Part shown: positions 42,567 to 53,346 of the stretch, piece after piece
How the letters are laid out: every line of letters starts with the position of its first letter
Numbering within the stretch: position 1 is the stretch's first letter
NCBI RefSeq assembly: GCF_000026945.1
Contig: NC_012861.1
Location: 186,001-250,000, forward strand
Reading direction: 5' to 3'
DNA from: Candida dubliniensis CD36
Taxonomy: Eukaryota > Ascomycota > Pichiomycetes > Serinales > Debaryomycetaceae
Length of the DNA stretch: 64,000 nucleotides
The notes under the pieces: generated by a model
The model's database searches: none
Told to the model about the DNA's origin: nothing
The model's input: the letters and a program-made list of their open reading frames with translations, nothing else
Made by a program: the position numbers and the translations under genes

Positions 42567-44570
42567 ATGTCAACTGATAACTTATTTGAAGATATCGAAC
42601 AAGATAATAATCCATCCTTTTATGGGAATCCTTCTATATTAAATGATCCATATCGTCCGACTCAACAGCAACAGCAACAACAACAAAAACAAAAACAATA
42701 TCATGAAAGTGAAAACAAACAATCATATAACAAATCCCCCAAACCGCCACACCAATCAATAAACTCTGTTCCTTCAAATTCCCATCCTCATCAACAACAT
42801 AAACATAATATCCTGCTTAATAATGGATATCCCAATGAATTAGTTAATAGTACCATTGGACTATCAAACAGAATTCTTGAATTATTAAATGATTCTGAAT
42901 TGCAAGTGGATATAATAAATTCAGAAAAACTTGTCAACTCATCAGTTATTGTTTACACTATAGAATTATCATCACCAACAACGAAAATAGTGGTGAAAAG
43001 ACGATATAGTGAATTTAAATCGTTAAGAGACAATTTATTAAAATTATTCCCGACTTTAATTATTCCTCCAATTCCAGAAAAACATTCAATTTTAAGTTAT
43101 TTATTAAATACAATTAATCATTCCCATGAAATTTCTATAATTGAAATGAGAAAACGGTATTTTAAAATGTTTTTAGATGATTTGATATTCCAACTGGATA
43201 CTAAATTAAAGAATTGTCCACTTTTGCATAAATTTTTTGATCCAAATTATGAATTATGTTGGTATAATGCATTGAATGAACCACCAGTAAGTCTTATCCC
43301 TGATAATTTATTATTAGCTAATCCAATCAATCCAGCTGATCAAAATGGATTATATTCATTATTACCAATTGTAAATGGATTTGATTTCAATTCTCATATT
43401 GACAATTTATCTAATTTGAAAAAAATCAATGAAGATTTATATAAATTAAATGATCAAGTGAAATTATATGAATTGAAAGGATTTGAACAAGATTTGAAGT
43501 TTTCTATCCCAGAAGAATTAATTCAATTTGAAATTAAATTTCATCAAACTATTAAGATTTTAACCGATTTAAATAAATTAAATTCAAAAACAACGAAAAA
43601 TTATAAAAGTATGGTTGATACTTTGATTGATTTAGGTGGTAATTTAAATAATTTTTCTTTACAAGTTTATCAACAGAAATCAGGTAGTAATAATGAATTA
43701 CTGGAAGCAATTGAGAAATTTGGTTCGACAATGGATCAATCATTTCTTAATTTTGAAAGTTTTATTTTGAATCAATTGGTCCCACAATGGCAAGAACCAG
43801 TAGATCAATTGATATTATACCTTCAAAATTCTTTAGGATTGATAAAATTCTACAAGTATAAGATTGTTCAATTTAAAATCTTGTATAAACTCAAATTTAA
43901 CAAGTTTCAACAATTGATAAATTTAACTAATATTGGTGGCGGTTTATCAGTTGCAAGAAAATCAATTGATAATAACAGCAATGGCAATGGCAATAGCAAT
44001 GGCAATAGCAATGAAGAAGAAGAAGAAGAAGAAAATTTAGATACAGAGAATTTTGATCATTTAAAGGAATTGAACAGTCCAACAATCAATAATGCATTGA
44101 AAAACTTATCTGCAAAAAAGATATCTAAAAAATCATCATGGTATGGATTGTTTGGTGGGAACAATCAAACCAAAAAATTTAATTTCCAACTCCCAGTTGA
44201 AGAATCAACAACTTCAACATTATCTTCAGGTGATCAACAACTGGAACCACCTCATTCACCACAAAGAGAACAACAATCATCCTCACTGGCTCATCAACTG
44301 CATCAAACCTCAATCAGGTTCAAACTTAATCATATAGAAAAAGAATTGAATAAACTCAATCAATTGATAGAATTGTGTAATCTTGATATGCATAAATTGA
44401 CTCAAGCTTTAGTCACTACTTTTGAAGAATTTTTACTGAAAATAGAAAAGAAATGGTTACAATTAATGATAACTTATATTCAAAATTGTAAAAACATGTT
44501 TGAAGCAAATTTAACTAATTGGAAAGAATTTAAAGAATCTTTAGTTAATGAAACTAGAGAAGTGAATTAG
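42567..44570 (+). CDS. SNX41: PX-BAR sorting nexin, Snx41/Atg20 type
   Basis: 667 residues from the ATG at 42567 (MSTDNLFEDIEQDN). A Gln/Lys/His-rich N-terminus precedes a PX domain (about 105-235) with the phosphoinositide-binding core VKRRYSEFKSLRDNLLKLFP and IIPPIPEKH. A long helical BAR-like region follows, broken by Asn/Gly and Glu runs (about 475-500) and a Ser/Gln insertion. In yeast Snx41 and Atg20 each pair with Snx4 in endosome-to-Golgi recycling and selective autophagy. Snx41 or Atg20 cannot be chosen by eye. A TGATTT hexamer repeat lies in the 3' region. Confidence 0.83.
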   Translation: MSTDNLFEDIEQDNNPSFYGNPSILNDPYRPTQQQQQQQQKQKQYHESENKQSYNKSPKPPHQSINSVPSNSHPHQQHKHNILLNNGYPNELVNSTIGLSNRILELLNDSELQVDIINSEKLVNSSVIVYTIELSSPTTKIVVKRRYSEFKSLRDNLLKLFPTLIIPPIPEKHSILSYLLNTINHSHEISIIEMRKRYFKMFLDDLIFQLDTKLKNCPLLHKFFDPNYELCWYNALNEPPVSLIPDNLLLANPINPADQNGLYSLLPIVNGFDFNSHIDNLSNLKKINEDLYKLNDQVKLYELKGFEQDLKFSIPEELIQFEIKFHQTIKILTDLNKLNSKTTKNYKSMVDTLIDLGGNLNNFSLQVYQQKSGSNNELLEAIEKFGSTMDQSFLNFESFILNQLVPQWQEPVDQLILYLQNSLGLIKFYKYKIVQFKILYKLKFNKFQQLINLTNIGGGLSVARKSIDNNSNGNGNSNGNSNEEEEEEENLDTENFDHLKELNSPTINNALKNLSAKKISKKSSWYGLFGGNNQTKKFNFQLPVEESTTSTLSSGDQQLEPPHSPQREQQSSSLAHQLHQTSIRFKLNHIEKELNKLNQLIELCNLDMHKLTQALVTTFEEFLLKIEKKWLQLMITYIQNCKNMFEANLTNWKEFKESLVNETREVN

Positions 44571-44617
44571 ATTTATAATTAATATTTCCAGTTTGAATTT
44601 GAATTTGGTTTGTTGTC

Positions 44618-44696
44618 AGCTTTGATTTTGATTTTGATTTTGATTTTGATTTTATCTGATTGCCTTTTTTTTTTTGATTTTGATTTTGATTTTGAT
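44618..44696. repeat. TGATTT hexanucleotide repeats 3' of SNX41
   Basis: Two blocks of tandem TTTTGA/TGATTT units at about 44621-44655 and 44674-44694, split by a short T-run. They fall in the SNX41 3' untranslated region upstream of RPN9. Confidence 0.85.
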
Positions 44697-44972
44697 ATTT
44701 ATATTGTTTTATTTCATTAATTAGGGAGTTACATATATATATACATATTTATACCAATATAAGTTTATAACATAGCAGAGATTGTGTGTGTGTGTGAGTG
44801 CGAATGTACCATTTTTTTTTTTTTCCACCAACATTGGATAAAGGTTTTAATAATGATGATTTGAGTGGCAACATATACAGAAGAAGAAGAGGAAAAAAAA
44901 AAAAAAAAAAACCAGCTCAAAAACAATTTATCATTCTTCCAACACAACAACCCTATCAAAAAAAACCTCATC

Positions 44973-46157
44973 ATGTCAGCAATGGATATAGATACTGAAG
45001 TTTCTACAGTTTTAGCAACAATTAGACTGGAATCAGATAATGCTGAATTAAATCATATTATTTATCAACTAGAAGATTTTTATGAACGTAAATTATGGCA
45101 TCAATTAACTCAAGTATTAGACCAAATTTATTATACATTTGATCCTACTGTGATTACACTTCAATTGAAAAATAGACTTTATAATTTATTTATTAGACAA
45201 TTCCAATTGAAATTAAATCCAATTAAAGTTGTTGATTATTTATTGGAATCATATGAAGAACCTCAAGAAATTTTATCAACATTATTAACTTTAAAACAAG
45301 ATTTTATTAATGATTTGAAAAAAACTCATAATTATAAAGATGATGAAGATCCAGAATTTAAACAATTAATTCAAGATAATGAAGCCATTATATATGTTAA
45401 TTTACAAATTTCTCGTTGTTATTTACGTTTACAACAATTAAATAATGCTGAAGATATTTTAATTGATGTAGCACCAAAATTTGAAAGTTTGAATACCAAT
45501 TTAAATGCTAAAATTAATGCTGCTTATTATTTAGAAAAAACTGAAAATGCAAGAATTTTGAATAATTATAATAGTTATTATTCTAATGGATTATTATATT
45601 TATCTTCAGTAACTAATTTAACTGATGAAGAAAGAGTTAAATTACGTTATGAATTATGTATTGCTGCCTTATTGGGTGATAAAATTTATAATTTTGGAGA
45701 ATTAATATTACATGATATTTTCCAAGAAATTAATGAACAAAGTTCTCCATATAATTGGTTATATCAATTAATTATCAATTTGAATTCTGGTAATGTCAAA
45801 CAATTCAATCATTGGTTAACAATAGCTGTGAAAAAAGCTCCTATATTGGAACAATATCAAATTTTTTTAAAAGAAAAATTAACTATTATGGCATTATTAG
45901 AATTAGTATCAGCAAATAAAAAATTATCATTTAATGTCATTAGTGAAAAAACTGATACTCCTATTGATCAAATTGAATTAGTAATAATTAAAACCATGTC
46001 ATTACATTTAATTGAAGGTTATATTAATCAAGATCAACAATATGTGGTTGTATCTTGGATTCAACCAAGAATTTTGAATTTGGATCAAGTTAAAAATTTA
46101 ATTCAAAATGTGGAGCATTTGAGTAAAAATATTTCCTTAGTTTGTGAAAAATTTTAA
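44973..46157 (+). CDS. RPN9: 26S proteasome lid subunit Rpn9
   Basis: 394 residues from the ATG at 44973 (MSAMDIDTEV), matching the yeast length of 393. The upstream frame opens from a GTG only. It is all helical, ending in a PCI domain: KLTIMALLELVSANKKLSFNVISEKTDTPIDQIELVIIKTMSLHLIEGYINQ, written here only as its parts KLSFNVISEKT and LHLIEGYINQ near 310-365. The final QPRILNLDQV matches Rpn9/PSMD13. It is a structural lid component of the regulatory particle in nucleus and cytosol. Confidence 0.94.
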   Translation: MSAMDIDTEVSTVLATIRLESDNAELNHIIYQLEDFYERKLWHQLTQVLDQIYYTFDPTVITLQLKNRLYNLFIRQFQLKLNPIKVVDYLLESYEEPQEILSTLLTLKQDFINDLKKTHNYKDDEDPEFKQLIQDNEAIIYVNLQISRCYLRLQQLNNAEDILIDVAPKFESLNTNLNAKINAAYYLEKTENARILNNYNSYYSNGLLYLSSVTNLTDEERVKLRYELCIAALLGDKIYNFGELILHDIFQEINEQSSPYNWLYQLIINLNSGNVKQFNHWLTIAVKKAPILEQYQIFLKEKLTIMALLELVSANKKLSFNVISEKTDTPIDQIELVIIKTMSLHLIEGYINQDQQYVVVSWIQPRILNLDQVKNLIQNVEHLSKNISLVCEKF

Positions 46158-46419
46158 CCACCCCCAACATGGCACAAGTAGTTGATATATATAATTATAT
46201 ATATATATATCTACAATTGACACGTTAGCTGTACAAATTTGATGCAAAAAAAAAAAAAAAAAAAAAAGATATAACTTGTAGAGAAAATCAAATATACTCA
46301 ATTCTACCTAGTTTCATAAATGTTGACAGTAACCACACACCTATTCCCATATACAGTAGAAAACAATATATATATATATATATATAAACACAACTCACTT
46401 TTCAAAATAAAAACATCAA
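46158..46419. repeat. (TA)n tracts and A-run between RPN9 and SIR2
   Basis: The convergent 3' regions of RPN9 and SIR2 carry TA runs at about 46192-46211 and 46369-46385 and an A-run at 46245-46266. No gene seen. Confidence 0.7.
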
Positions 46420-47910
46420 TCATTTTGAAGATTTTTTAACGATTTCCCAATCACCATTTTTAAGCTTAGATAATTTAAATTGATCATCACTATTATAATC
46501 AACATGAGGAATATCCCATTTCAAACATTTACATAAATATGATACCACATCATCACATAATCCAAGAAGTTGTAAATTAAACCCTCTATCAGGAATAGGA
46601 TCTTTATTAATTAATATTTTCGGAACTTTATAAGGAACTTTATCAATAATACTCGCCACTGGTTCCACTTTTAATGAAGTTCCTATAACCAAAAATAAAT
46701 CAATTTGTTGTAAATCTTTATCAATTAATGTATGAAATCTTTCCGGTAGATCTTCACCGAAAAAAGTAATAGTTGGTTTAATTGCTCCAAAATGGATTGG
46801 AGCTTGTTGAGTATTTTTCCAACAAATAGCACATCGAGGAATTTGTTGTCGTCTAATATGATTAAAAATTTTTTCTCCAGAAAATGTTCCTTGACATGAA
46901 ACACATTTAGCTCGAGCAAATGATCCATGACATTGAACCAATTTTTCTGATTTTAATCCAGCTCGTTGTTCTAAATTATCAATATTTTGAGTATAATTTC
47001 GTAAAAGTTTATTTTTATCCTGTAATAATTTTAAAAATGAATGTAATAAACTAAATTTTCCTTCTGGTGGTAATACTAAATGAGCAATAGAATAAAATAA
47101 TCCTGGTTCTCTCATAAATGTTTGTAAATCGAAAACTTTTTGAGGATCATTAAGATTTAATTTAGATAATTGATTATATAACCCTTTAAATGATCTAAAA
47201 TCTGGTATACCTAATGAAGTAGATATTCCTGCTCCAGTAACAACAATGATTCTTTTAGCTTTAGATAAATCAGAAATAAGATCAGGTAGTTTATATTTAA
47301 ATGGGGTCATTTTCATGGTTCGCCTAGAGGGACGTATTTCTCTATCAAATTCAAATTCATTTTCATTTTCATTTTCATTCTCAGATTGATAGTCATCCAC
47401 ATCCATTGCGTCATCATCATCATCATTATCATCAATTTCTCCCAAATCCAGTTCCATATCCACTTTGGGTTCTAATTGTGCCGAATCATTTAACATCAAC
47501 TTTAACAAAATATACGCCAACTCTTTTAATGTCAAAATCGGGTAATCTTGGATTGCTTTTTTGGGGTACCCTAAATTTAAAATCAAAACACATATATCGC
47601 GTTTGGTCATTGATTGAGTAATTTCCGTTCGAAGAAATGATAAAGCCCCTTCTCGATGAATAAACAGTCGATATTTGTTTCGAAGTTCCAAATCAGGTTC
47701 AAATGTTTCTATAAATTTACCATCAAAATCATTTATGTCATTATTGGTTCGAAGATGGGAAGGTGTAGGTGTAGGTGTAATAATTCCTTTAGTTGGTGTG
47801 GTACGAGGCACACTTTTACCACTACTAGCAGCGGTCGTAGCAGGAACACTAGTGGTCGTAGCAACTCCACCACTTTGACGTTGGATTGTTTGTGCCCCAA
47901 AAGTTGTCAT
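46420..47910 (-). CDS. SIR2: Sir2-family NAD-dependent histone deacetylase
   Basis: 496 residues. The N-terminal Sir2 region (about 65-150, EPDLELRNKYRLFIHREG) marks it as Sir2/Hst1-like. An acidic run and an ENENENEFEF repeat follow, then the catalytic core: TGAGIS (225-230), IPDFRS, TQNID (307-311) and catalytic His328 in QCHGS. The zinc site is Cys336, Cys339, Cys360 and Cys363, and the NAD pocket includes GTSLKVEP. It silences chromatin at rDNA and telomeres and affects phenotypic switching in Candida. The Sir2 versus Hst1 choice rests on remembered gene order. Confidence 0.88.
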   Translation of the reverse strand: MTTFGAQTIQRQSGGVATTTSVPATTAASSGKSVPRTTPTKGIITPTPTPSHLRTNNDINDFDGKFIETFEPDLELRNKYRLFIHREGALSFLRTEITQSMTKRDICVLILNLGYPKKAIQDYPILTLKELAYILLKLMLNDSAQLEPKVDMELDLGEIDDNDDDDDAMDVDDYQSENENENENEFEFDREIRPSRRTMKMTPFKYKLPDLISDLSKAKRIIVVTGAGISTSLGIPDFRSFKGLYNQLSKLNLNDPQKVFDLQTFMREPGLFYSIAHLVLPPEGKFSLLHSFLKLLQDKNKLLRNYTQNIDNLEQRAGLKSEKLVQCHGSFARAKCVSCQGTFSGEKIFNHIRRQQIPRCAICWKNTQQAPIHFGAIKPTITFFGEDLPERFHTLIDKDLQQIDLFLVIGTSLKVEPVASIIDKVPYKVPKILINKDPIPDRGFNLQLLGLCDDVVSYLCKCLKWDIPHVDYNSDDQFKLSKLKNGDWEIVKKSSK

Positions 47911-49134
47911 TACTGTAAGGATCTAATAAATAACTGAAACGTGACTATTACAAAAAAAGAAAAAAGAAAAATAACTTAACACTCGTGAGTATATCCTCCG
48001 ATGGGGATAGGGTGTTATAATGTTTTGATTTATATTGGTATCTTTTTTTTTCCTTCTTTCTTTTTTTTTTTTTTTTTTTTTTTTTCCCGTACCAACAGAA
48101 AGAGATTTATAAGCAGCACAAAATATATTTTTTTTCTACAACAGAAAAGAAATTCTTGTACGCACTTTCTTAGTTCGCCAGGGAGGGGCGTGGGACGTGT
48201 TGTTGTATTAAAAGGACACGAATTCAATTATACGTAGGCTCGTGCCAGAAAGAAAAAAAAAAAAAAAAGAGACAAGGCACCAATAGTAATACTGCTGCTA
48301 GTACCTTATTTTTTTTTGGTTGTCCGTCGTCTAAGATTTAGGGCGCGGTTCAAAAAAAAAGAAAATAGTACCATTGTGTTGGTCGCGTTTGTGGTCCCTG
48401 TTAACCCGGCAATTATTCAATTACGGTTCTAGATTTAAAGATGCTATAGCATATTGTTTGTGCCCACAACAAATAGTCTCATAGTTTATAAAGAACTCAC
48501 CCCAATGGGTAAACCAACAATGCTCCTAGTTTGATTTCATTATTCAACCAATAGATCATGCAATGCTTGGGCTATTTTAAGCCCTGAGGATGTTGGTCGG
48601 GGTTTACAATGATTGGTGTACAAAACTATTGTAATAAATACCTATTTCGTATCTGCAATGTTGGATTTTGTCCAATCTAAAACTACATTCATTCTCTTGG
48701 AGCTTCTGGAGAACTCCTACAGTGGCACTTCTAAGAATAACCCTTTGCTACCAAAACAAACCTAATCTTTTCTTTTTTCTTCGAATAACAAAATAATTAA
48801 CAGTGAACAATTACTTCTAGTCGTATTTACCCTGCTACTTCCTCGTTTATTAACAACAATAACCAAATTATTTTACCAGTGGTTGCAGGTCCCTCTCCTC
48901 CTCCTTTTCCTCCTCCACCAAAGTGGTCATAATAATAGTTTATCCGCCGGCTACGCTGGAAGAAAAAAAAAACAAAAAAAAAAAATTTGATGAGGCAAAA
49001 AATCGCACTCGAAAATTTGATTTCGCTGATTGATTGATTGATGTAAGAAATCCTAATAGACCAAAAAAAAAAAAAAAAAAAAGTAGAGCAAGACCTACAC
49101 CAACCAACTGACATACCAAGTCATACCCACAATT
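47911..49134. other. Divergent intergenic region SIR2-PTM1
   Basis: 1.2 kb. T-run at 48060-48085 and A-runs near 48251-48268, 48961-48983 and 49061-49082. The middle, about 48480-48760, has balanced base composition, a GGGCT/AGCCC hairpin (48569-48584) and CCAAT at 48548-48552, with no credible open frame (see findings). Confidence 0.6.
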
Positions 49135-50817
49135 ATGAAGTTTTTGTTTGTCTCATTGATACTTTATGTTGGTTTTGTACTAGCCAATTTAGCTAGATTT
49201 GATGAGAATAGTTTTTCCCAAGTATGTTCGGGAATGTATTCAAAACAAGATTGGGGTGGATCATTCAAACCACACATTGGATTGACATTAAATCAATACA
49301 ATGATTTCAAATATGATCCGAAAAATAAAGATCAAGAAGTGGATAAAGATATTTCTGTTAGTTATATTATTTTTGAATATAAAGATTTAGTGAATATTGG
49401 GGCTGATTTGGGTAATGGACAATACAAATTTATTTGTGATGATACTGCCATTAATGACTTCAAAGTTTGTGACGAAAAGCAAAAGGGTAAATTTATTGTC
49501 AATAAAAATGTCACTAATAGTACTATATTGACAGCGCAATTGACTCATTTAGGACAAGCAAACATCAATTATCCCGTTAACGTGACGGGATATTATTGTA
49601 TCTCAACATTTTCTCAATATAAAGAAACCGTTTATAGAGGAGAAGTGAATTTTCAAAATGCATTTGGTCAATTAAGTGCTAGTGAAATCCCTAAATTACC
49701 AGCTTATGGTATTTTGGCCATTTGTTATGCAATTGCCTTGGCATTATTTGGATTCCAATTTTTCAAAAAAAGAAAGGAGAATCAAATTTTACCTTTACAA
49801 AGATATTTATTAGCCATGTTGGGATTTTTAACTTTTGACACGGTTGTAGTGTGGTCATATTATGATTTGGTCAATAGAATCGAATCTCCTAGTAGTGGAT
49901 TTGCTCGGTTTTATATGATATTCCTTACATTATTAAATGCTGCTAAAATCACTTTTTCATTCTTTTTATTATTATGTATTTCCCTTGGTTATGGGGTTGT
50001 TAAATTAAAATTGGATAAAAAAGTCATGTTTGGTTGTAAAATCTTGGCTGCATTTAACTTTGTTGCTTCATTTGTTTATTTATTCTTCAATTATTATGGT
50101 GGTTCATCAAATGCCTTGGTATCTACTGATAGTATTGACACTGCTGCATCGGGAAGCTTTTTAGGGTTATTACCAATTATCCCTATTGCCATTATCTTAT
50201 CCATCTATTATGTAACAATTTTGGCTTCCATAAGGAAAACAACTGAAAGTTTACACAAACAACGTCAAATTATCAAATTGAATTTATATCAAAACTTGTT
50301 TAAAATCATTTTTGGATCAGTTATACTAACATTTTTGGGTTTAACATTATCATCATTTGTTTATTTAAGTATGTCTTCCACAGAAATGTTTGAACAACAT
50401 TGGAAAGGATCATTTTTCATTTATGATTTTTGGCCAAGTGTTGTATTTTTCATAGTGTTTATGGCAATTGCTTGGCTTTGGAGACCAACTGAAACAAGTT
50501 ATATGCTTGCTATTTCGTCTCAAGTAGCCAATGATGATGAAAATGGTGAATACCAACAAGGTATGGAATTAGATACTTTCTCACTAATGAGTCATAGTGA
50601 TGATGAAGAACATAATCCTCAAAGACAAGTTGAACGTGATAGTTTTGAATTACCTAGTAAAAATATTCAACCAGAAAATCCTCCACAATATGATCAATTG
50701 AGTACTCATGAACCACACGAAGCTCCAAGTAATACCTTGTTTGAATTGGGTGAAGACGATGAAATTAGTGATCATGAAGGAGATAATAGATTGAAAGATC
50801 ACAAGCATAAAGAATAG
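49135..50817 (+). CDS. Golgi/endosomal seven-span membrane protein, PTM1/YHL017W type
   Basis: 560 residues. A signal peptide (1-17) leads into a lumenal domain of about 170 residues with paired cysteines and N-glycosylation sites (NVTNST, NVTGYYC). Seven membrane helices follow from about 190 to 455 (AYGILAICYAIALALFGFQFF, then QRYLLAMLGFLTFDTVVVWSYYD). The tail is long, acidic and cytosolic. This is the lung-seven-transmembrane/GOST family, represented in yeast by Ptm1 and YHL017W, which are found in the Golgi and early endosomes. It probably aids cargo or ligand trafficking; exact role unknown. It is convergent with SNX4. Confidence 0.87.
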   Translation: MKFLFVSLILYVGFVLANLARFDENSFSQVCSGMYSKQDWGGSFKPHIGLTLNQYNDFKYDPKNKDQEVDKDISVSYIIFEYKDLVNIGADLGNGQYKFICDDTAINDFKVCDEKQKGKFIVNKNVTNSTILTAQLTHLGQANINYPVNVTGYYCISTFSQYKETVYRGEVNFQNAFGQLSASEIPKLPAYGILAICYAIALALFGFQFFKKRKENQILPLQRYLLAMLGFLTFDTVVVWSYYDLVNRIESPSSGFARFYMIFLTLLNAAKITFSFFLLLCISLGYGVVKLKLDKKVMFGCKILAAFNFVASFVYLFFNYYGGSSNALVSTDSIDTAASGSFLGLLPIIPIAIILSIYYVTILASIRKTTESLHKQRQIIKLNLYQNLFKIIFGSVILTFLGLTLSSFVYLSMSSTEMFEQHWKGSFFIYDFWPSVVFFIVFMAIAWLWRPTETSYMLAISSQVANDDENGEYQQGMELDTFSLMSHSDDEEHNPQRQVERDSFELPSKNIQPENPPQYDQLSTHEPHEAPSNTLFELGEDDEISDHEGDNRLKDHKHKE

Positions 50818-51056
50818 TTTTAAGTAGAATAAATATTGATAACTACTAAGAAAAAAAAAAATAAAAATAAAAATAAAAATAAAAATGCATTTATTACACT
50901 GATTTTGATGGTTAAAAGTGACGTAGAATTATGTTTTAAAAGAAAAATAAAACTGAATAGAAACAAACTTATAAATAAAGAAAGCAAATGAACGGAATGA
51001 ATGAATGAATGAATGAAAGAGCAATCAACCAACCAAGTAAAGACACATATCATAGG
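50818..51056. repeat. AAAAT and GAAT microsatellites between PTM1-like gene and SNX4
   Basis: An (AAAAT)n run at about 50858-50885 and tandem GAAT units at about 50995-51016 sit in the convergent 3' region. Confidence 0.8.
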
Positions 51057-52874
51057 TCACACATCTTCATCTAACCTCTTCATGAGTTTTATTTCAACTT
51101 CACCAAATTTTTCTAATAGATCACTGTAAAATTTAATATTTTGATCACAGAGACCAAGCATTGAGCTCTTAATTTCCGTTTTATTAAATTTTTCCCAATT
51201 TGGATACTCTTCATTGATGATTTTATTCGTCAATTCAGTTAAAAGTTTTGTTTCCTTAGCAATTTCTTGTTCCAAATTTTTAATCTTATCAGGTTTGTTA
51301 GATCCAATAGTACTTGAAGTAGATAATGTATCCTTAATAAGTTGTGTGGTATTATTTACAATACCTCCTTGATAGGAACTGATTACTGGATTGGGAGGTT
51401 GATGACTAGTATTATAATGACCACCCAGATTAGCTAATTCCTTATTCAAAAAATCTTGCAATACTGCTAAATCAGTAGATTTATCATTTTTTAATTTAAT
51501 CAATTGAATAAATCTTAAACAAAATTTCGCTAGATCTTGTAATGAAACCAAAAAATTCTCATCAACATATCGATACATTTCATTATAAGATTTCAGAAAA
51601 TAACTCAAAGAATCAGAAAAAATCTTGAAATTAGTTGTCATGGCGGAATCTTCACCTTTTTGTACTGAAGACAATTTCAAAATTTGACTCAGAAATTGAT
51701 CATAATCAACACCTAATTCATGATTCTTTTTGTTTAATTTAGTAAATATTTTATCCAATTTGATTAAGTTTTCATATAATTTCTTTAACTTGTCATTAAT
51801 CTCTAAAATATCTTTATTGGTTTCTTTCTTATGTTTTGATGGAGTTAAAAAATTCATCACCGTCTCAGTTATTAAATCTTCATTAACCACTCGGCCAACA
51901 ATCCCAGATTCTTCCGAGCTCGAATCCTTAATTTTCAACGATGTCGTAAATGTTGCCCAATCATTAGAATTAGAAATAAATAAATGAAATATTGACAGTT
52001 GAGACAAAATCTTATGTTGTAAGATGAATCTAACGAATCGATCCAATGAATGTAATCTTTTATGAACAAATTCCGAACTAAATGTATCACCAGTCAAATA
52101 TTTAAAATTCAGTTTTGAAGGTAATGGAGGAATCATCACCGTAGGAAAATCATTACTTAAACTTTCATACAAGTATCGGAAATCCCCATATCTTCTTCTA
52201 ACACTGAATGTCAAATATTCTTCACCTTGTTTCGGTTTTTTCTCTTTAGTCAACTTTAATATAGATGGATTATTGGTTGTGGTAGTGACCAAATATGAAA
52301 TAAAAGGTTTTGATGCAGTATCCAAATCACGATTAGGATGAGTCACAGTAGTCTTTATAGAATACTTTTCATAGTAAGTAATGTCAACATATCCAGTAGG
52401 TTGTGGAATTGGTGGTTCTTCATCATTCACAACAGCAATATCGTTTGAAGGGGGTTGAATGGGCGCTGGCTCTTGTTGTATAGGTACAGATTCTTCTTTC
52501 TCTTGCAGTGCAATTGGTTCCTTTGTTTGAGGATTTGCAGGTAACAACAATGAATTTGTTGGGTCGTCATCACTGTTACTAATTTGATTAGCACCATCAT
52601 TCAGCTCTTTATTCCCGTTATCACCATCATCATCATTTATTTGAGTTGATTCCAATTGCTCTGTCACTTCTTTAGGTGAATCATCAGCATCCGAGGTCTC
52701 TGTAGTTGACGGTGGAGATACTTTGTTGCCTGCTTTTTTCTTAGAGGATGATTTCTTAGACTTCTTAGATTTGGAAGATTTTGGTTTAATATTTGTATCT
52801 GTTGGAGTGTCATTAGCATTTTTGCCATCTTCCCTATCCCACTGAATAGAAGTAAATTGATCTTCGGAACTCAT
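51057..52874 (-). CDS. SNX4: PX-BAR sorting nexin Snx4 (Atg24)
   Basis: 605 residues from the ATG at 52874 (MSSEDQFTSIQWD); the frame is open 24 codons upstream only through a TTG. A disordered, Lys/Ser then Asp/Asn-rich N-terminus (to about 160) precedes the PX domain, with TFSVRRRYGDFRYLYESLSN and VMIPPLPSKLNFKY. A long helical BAR domain follows to the end. Snx4 pairs with Snx41 or Atg20 to recycle SNAREs such as Snc1 from endosomes and to support selective autophagy. The longer N-terminus distinguishes it from the 423-residue S. cerevisiae protein. Confidence 0.88.
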   Translation of the reverse strand: MSSEDQFTSIQWDREDGKNANDTPTDTNIKPKSSKSKKSKKSSSKKKAGNKVSPPSTTETSDADDSPKEVTEQLESTQINDDDGDNGNKELNDGANQISNSDDDPTNSLLLPANPQTKEPIALQEKEESVPIQQEPAPIQPPSNDIAVVNDEEPPIPQPTGYVDITYYEKYSIKTTVTHPNRDLDTASKPFISYLVTTTTNNPSILKLTKEKKPKQGEEYLTFSVRRRYGDFRYLYESLSNDFPTVMIPPLPSKLNFKYLTGDTFSSEFVHKRLHSLDRFVRFILQHKILSQLSIFHLFISNSNDWATFTTSLKIKDSSSEESGIVGRVVNEDLITETVMNFLTPSKHKKETNKDILEINDKLKKLYENLIKLDKIFTKLNKKNHELGVDYDQFLSQILKLSSVQKGEDSAMTTNFKIFSDSLSYFLKSYNEMYRYVDENFLVSLQDLAKFCLRFIQLIKLKNDKSTDLAVLQDFLNKELANLGGHYNTSHQPPNPVISSYQGGIVNNTTQLIKDTLSTSSTIGSNKPDKIKNLEQEIAKETKLLTELTNKIINEEYPNWEKFNKTEIKSSMLGLCDQNIKFYSDLLEKFGEVEIKLMKRLDEDV

Positions 52875-53346
52875 ATTTGGATTAGGTAGTGAACTTTGAT
52901 AGTGGAAAAAAAAAGGAAGTAGTTGTATACGGGAAAAATGCGGCAAAAGAAGAATTGATTTAATTAAAAAGGGGAATTGGTAATTATTGTTATTGTTGTT
53001 GTTGTGGTGGTCGTGAATTGGTATTATCTATGGCGTGTATTTCTTACTAGATTCGTTGGAGAATGTGTGATGTTTACCAGCCAAAAGGAGGAGAGGGAAA
53101 AAAAAAAAAAAAAACATACACTCTTATCAAACTTTGGTCGTGTACCACCAACTTTCAATTCGAGTATTGATTTCCAATTAACTACAATTCATTTAGTTTT
53201 ATTAGCTTTTTTTTACCAGCATTAATTTGACTAGATAAGATAGCCTTTTTAGAAAAACTTTTAAATGCAGAAACAAATATGAATATAGAAATACAAATAT
53301 AAAACAAAACAATCATACGGAGCAAAAAAAACCCTATAATATCTAA
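52875..53346. other. Intergenic region between SNX4 and DCW1
   Basis: 472 bases: SNX4 promoter and DCW1 3' region. It has TTG repeats (52986-53005) and an A-run at 53099-53114. The 82-codon open frame here is T/V-rich repeat translation and is not supported. Confidence 0.6.

Noticed and set aside
44864..44872. AGTGGCAAC as an Rpn4 (PACE) site before RPN9
   Set aside because: Only a partial match to GGTGGCAAA, lies in the probable leader, and is not convincing for the Candida version of the motif.
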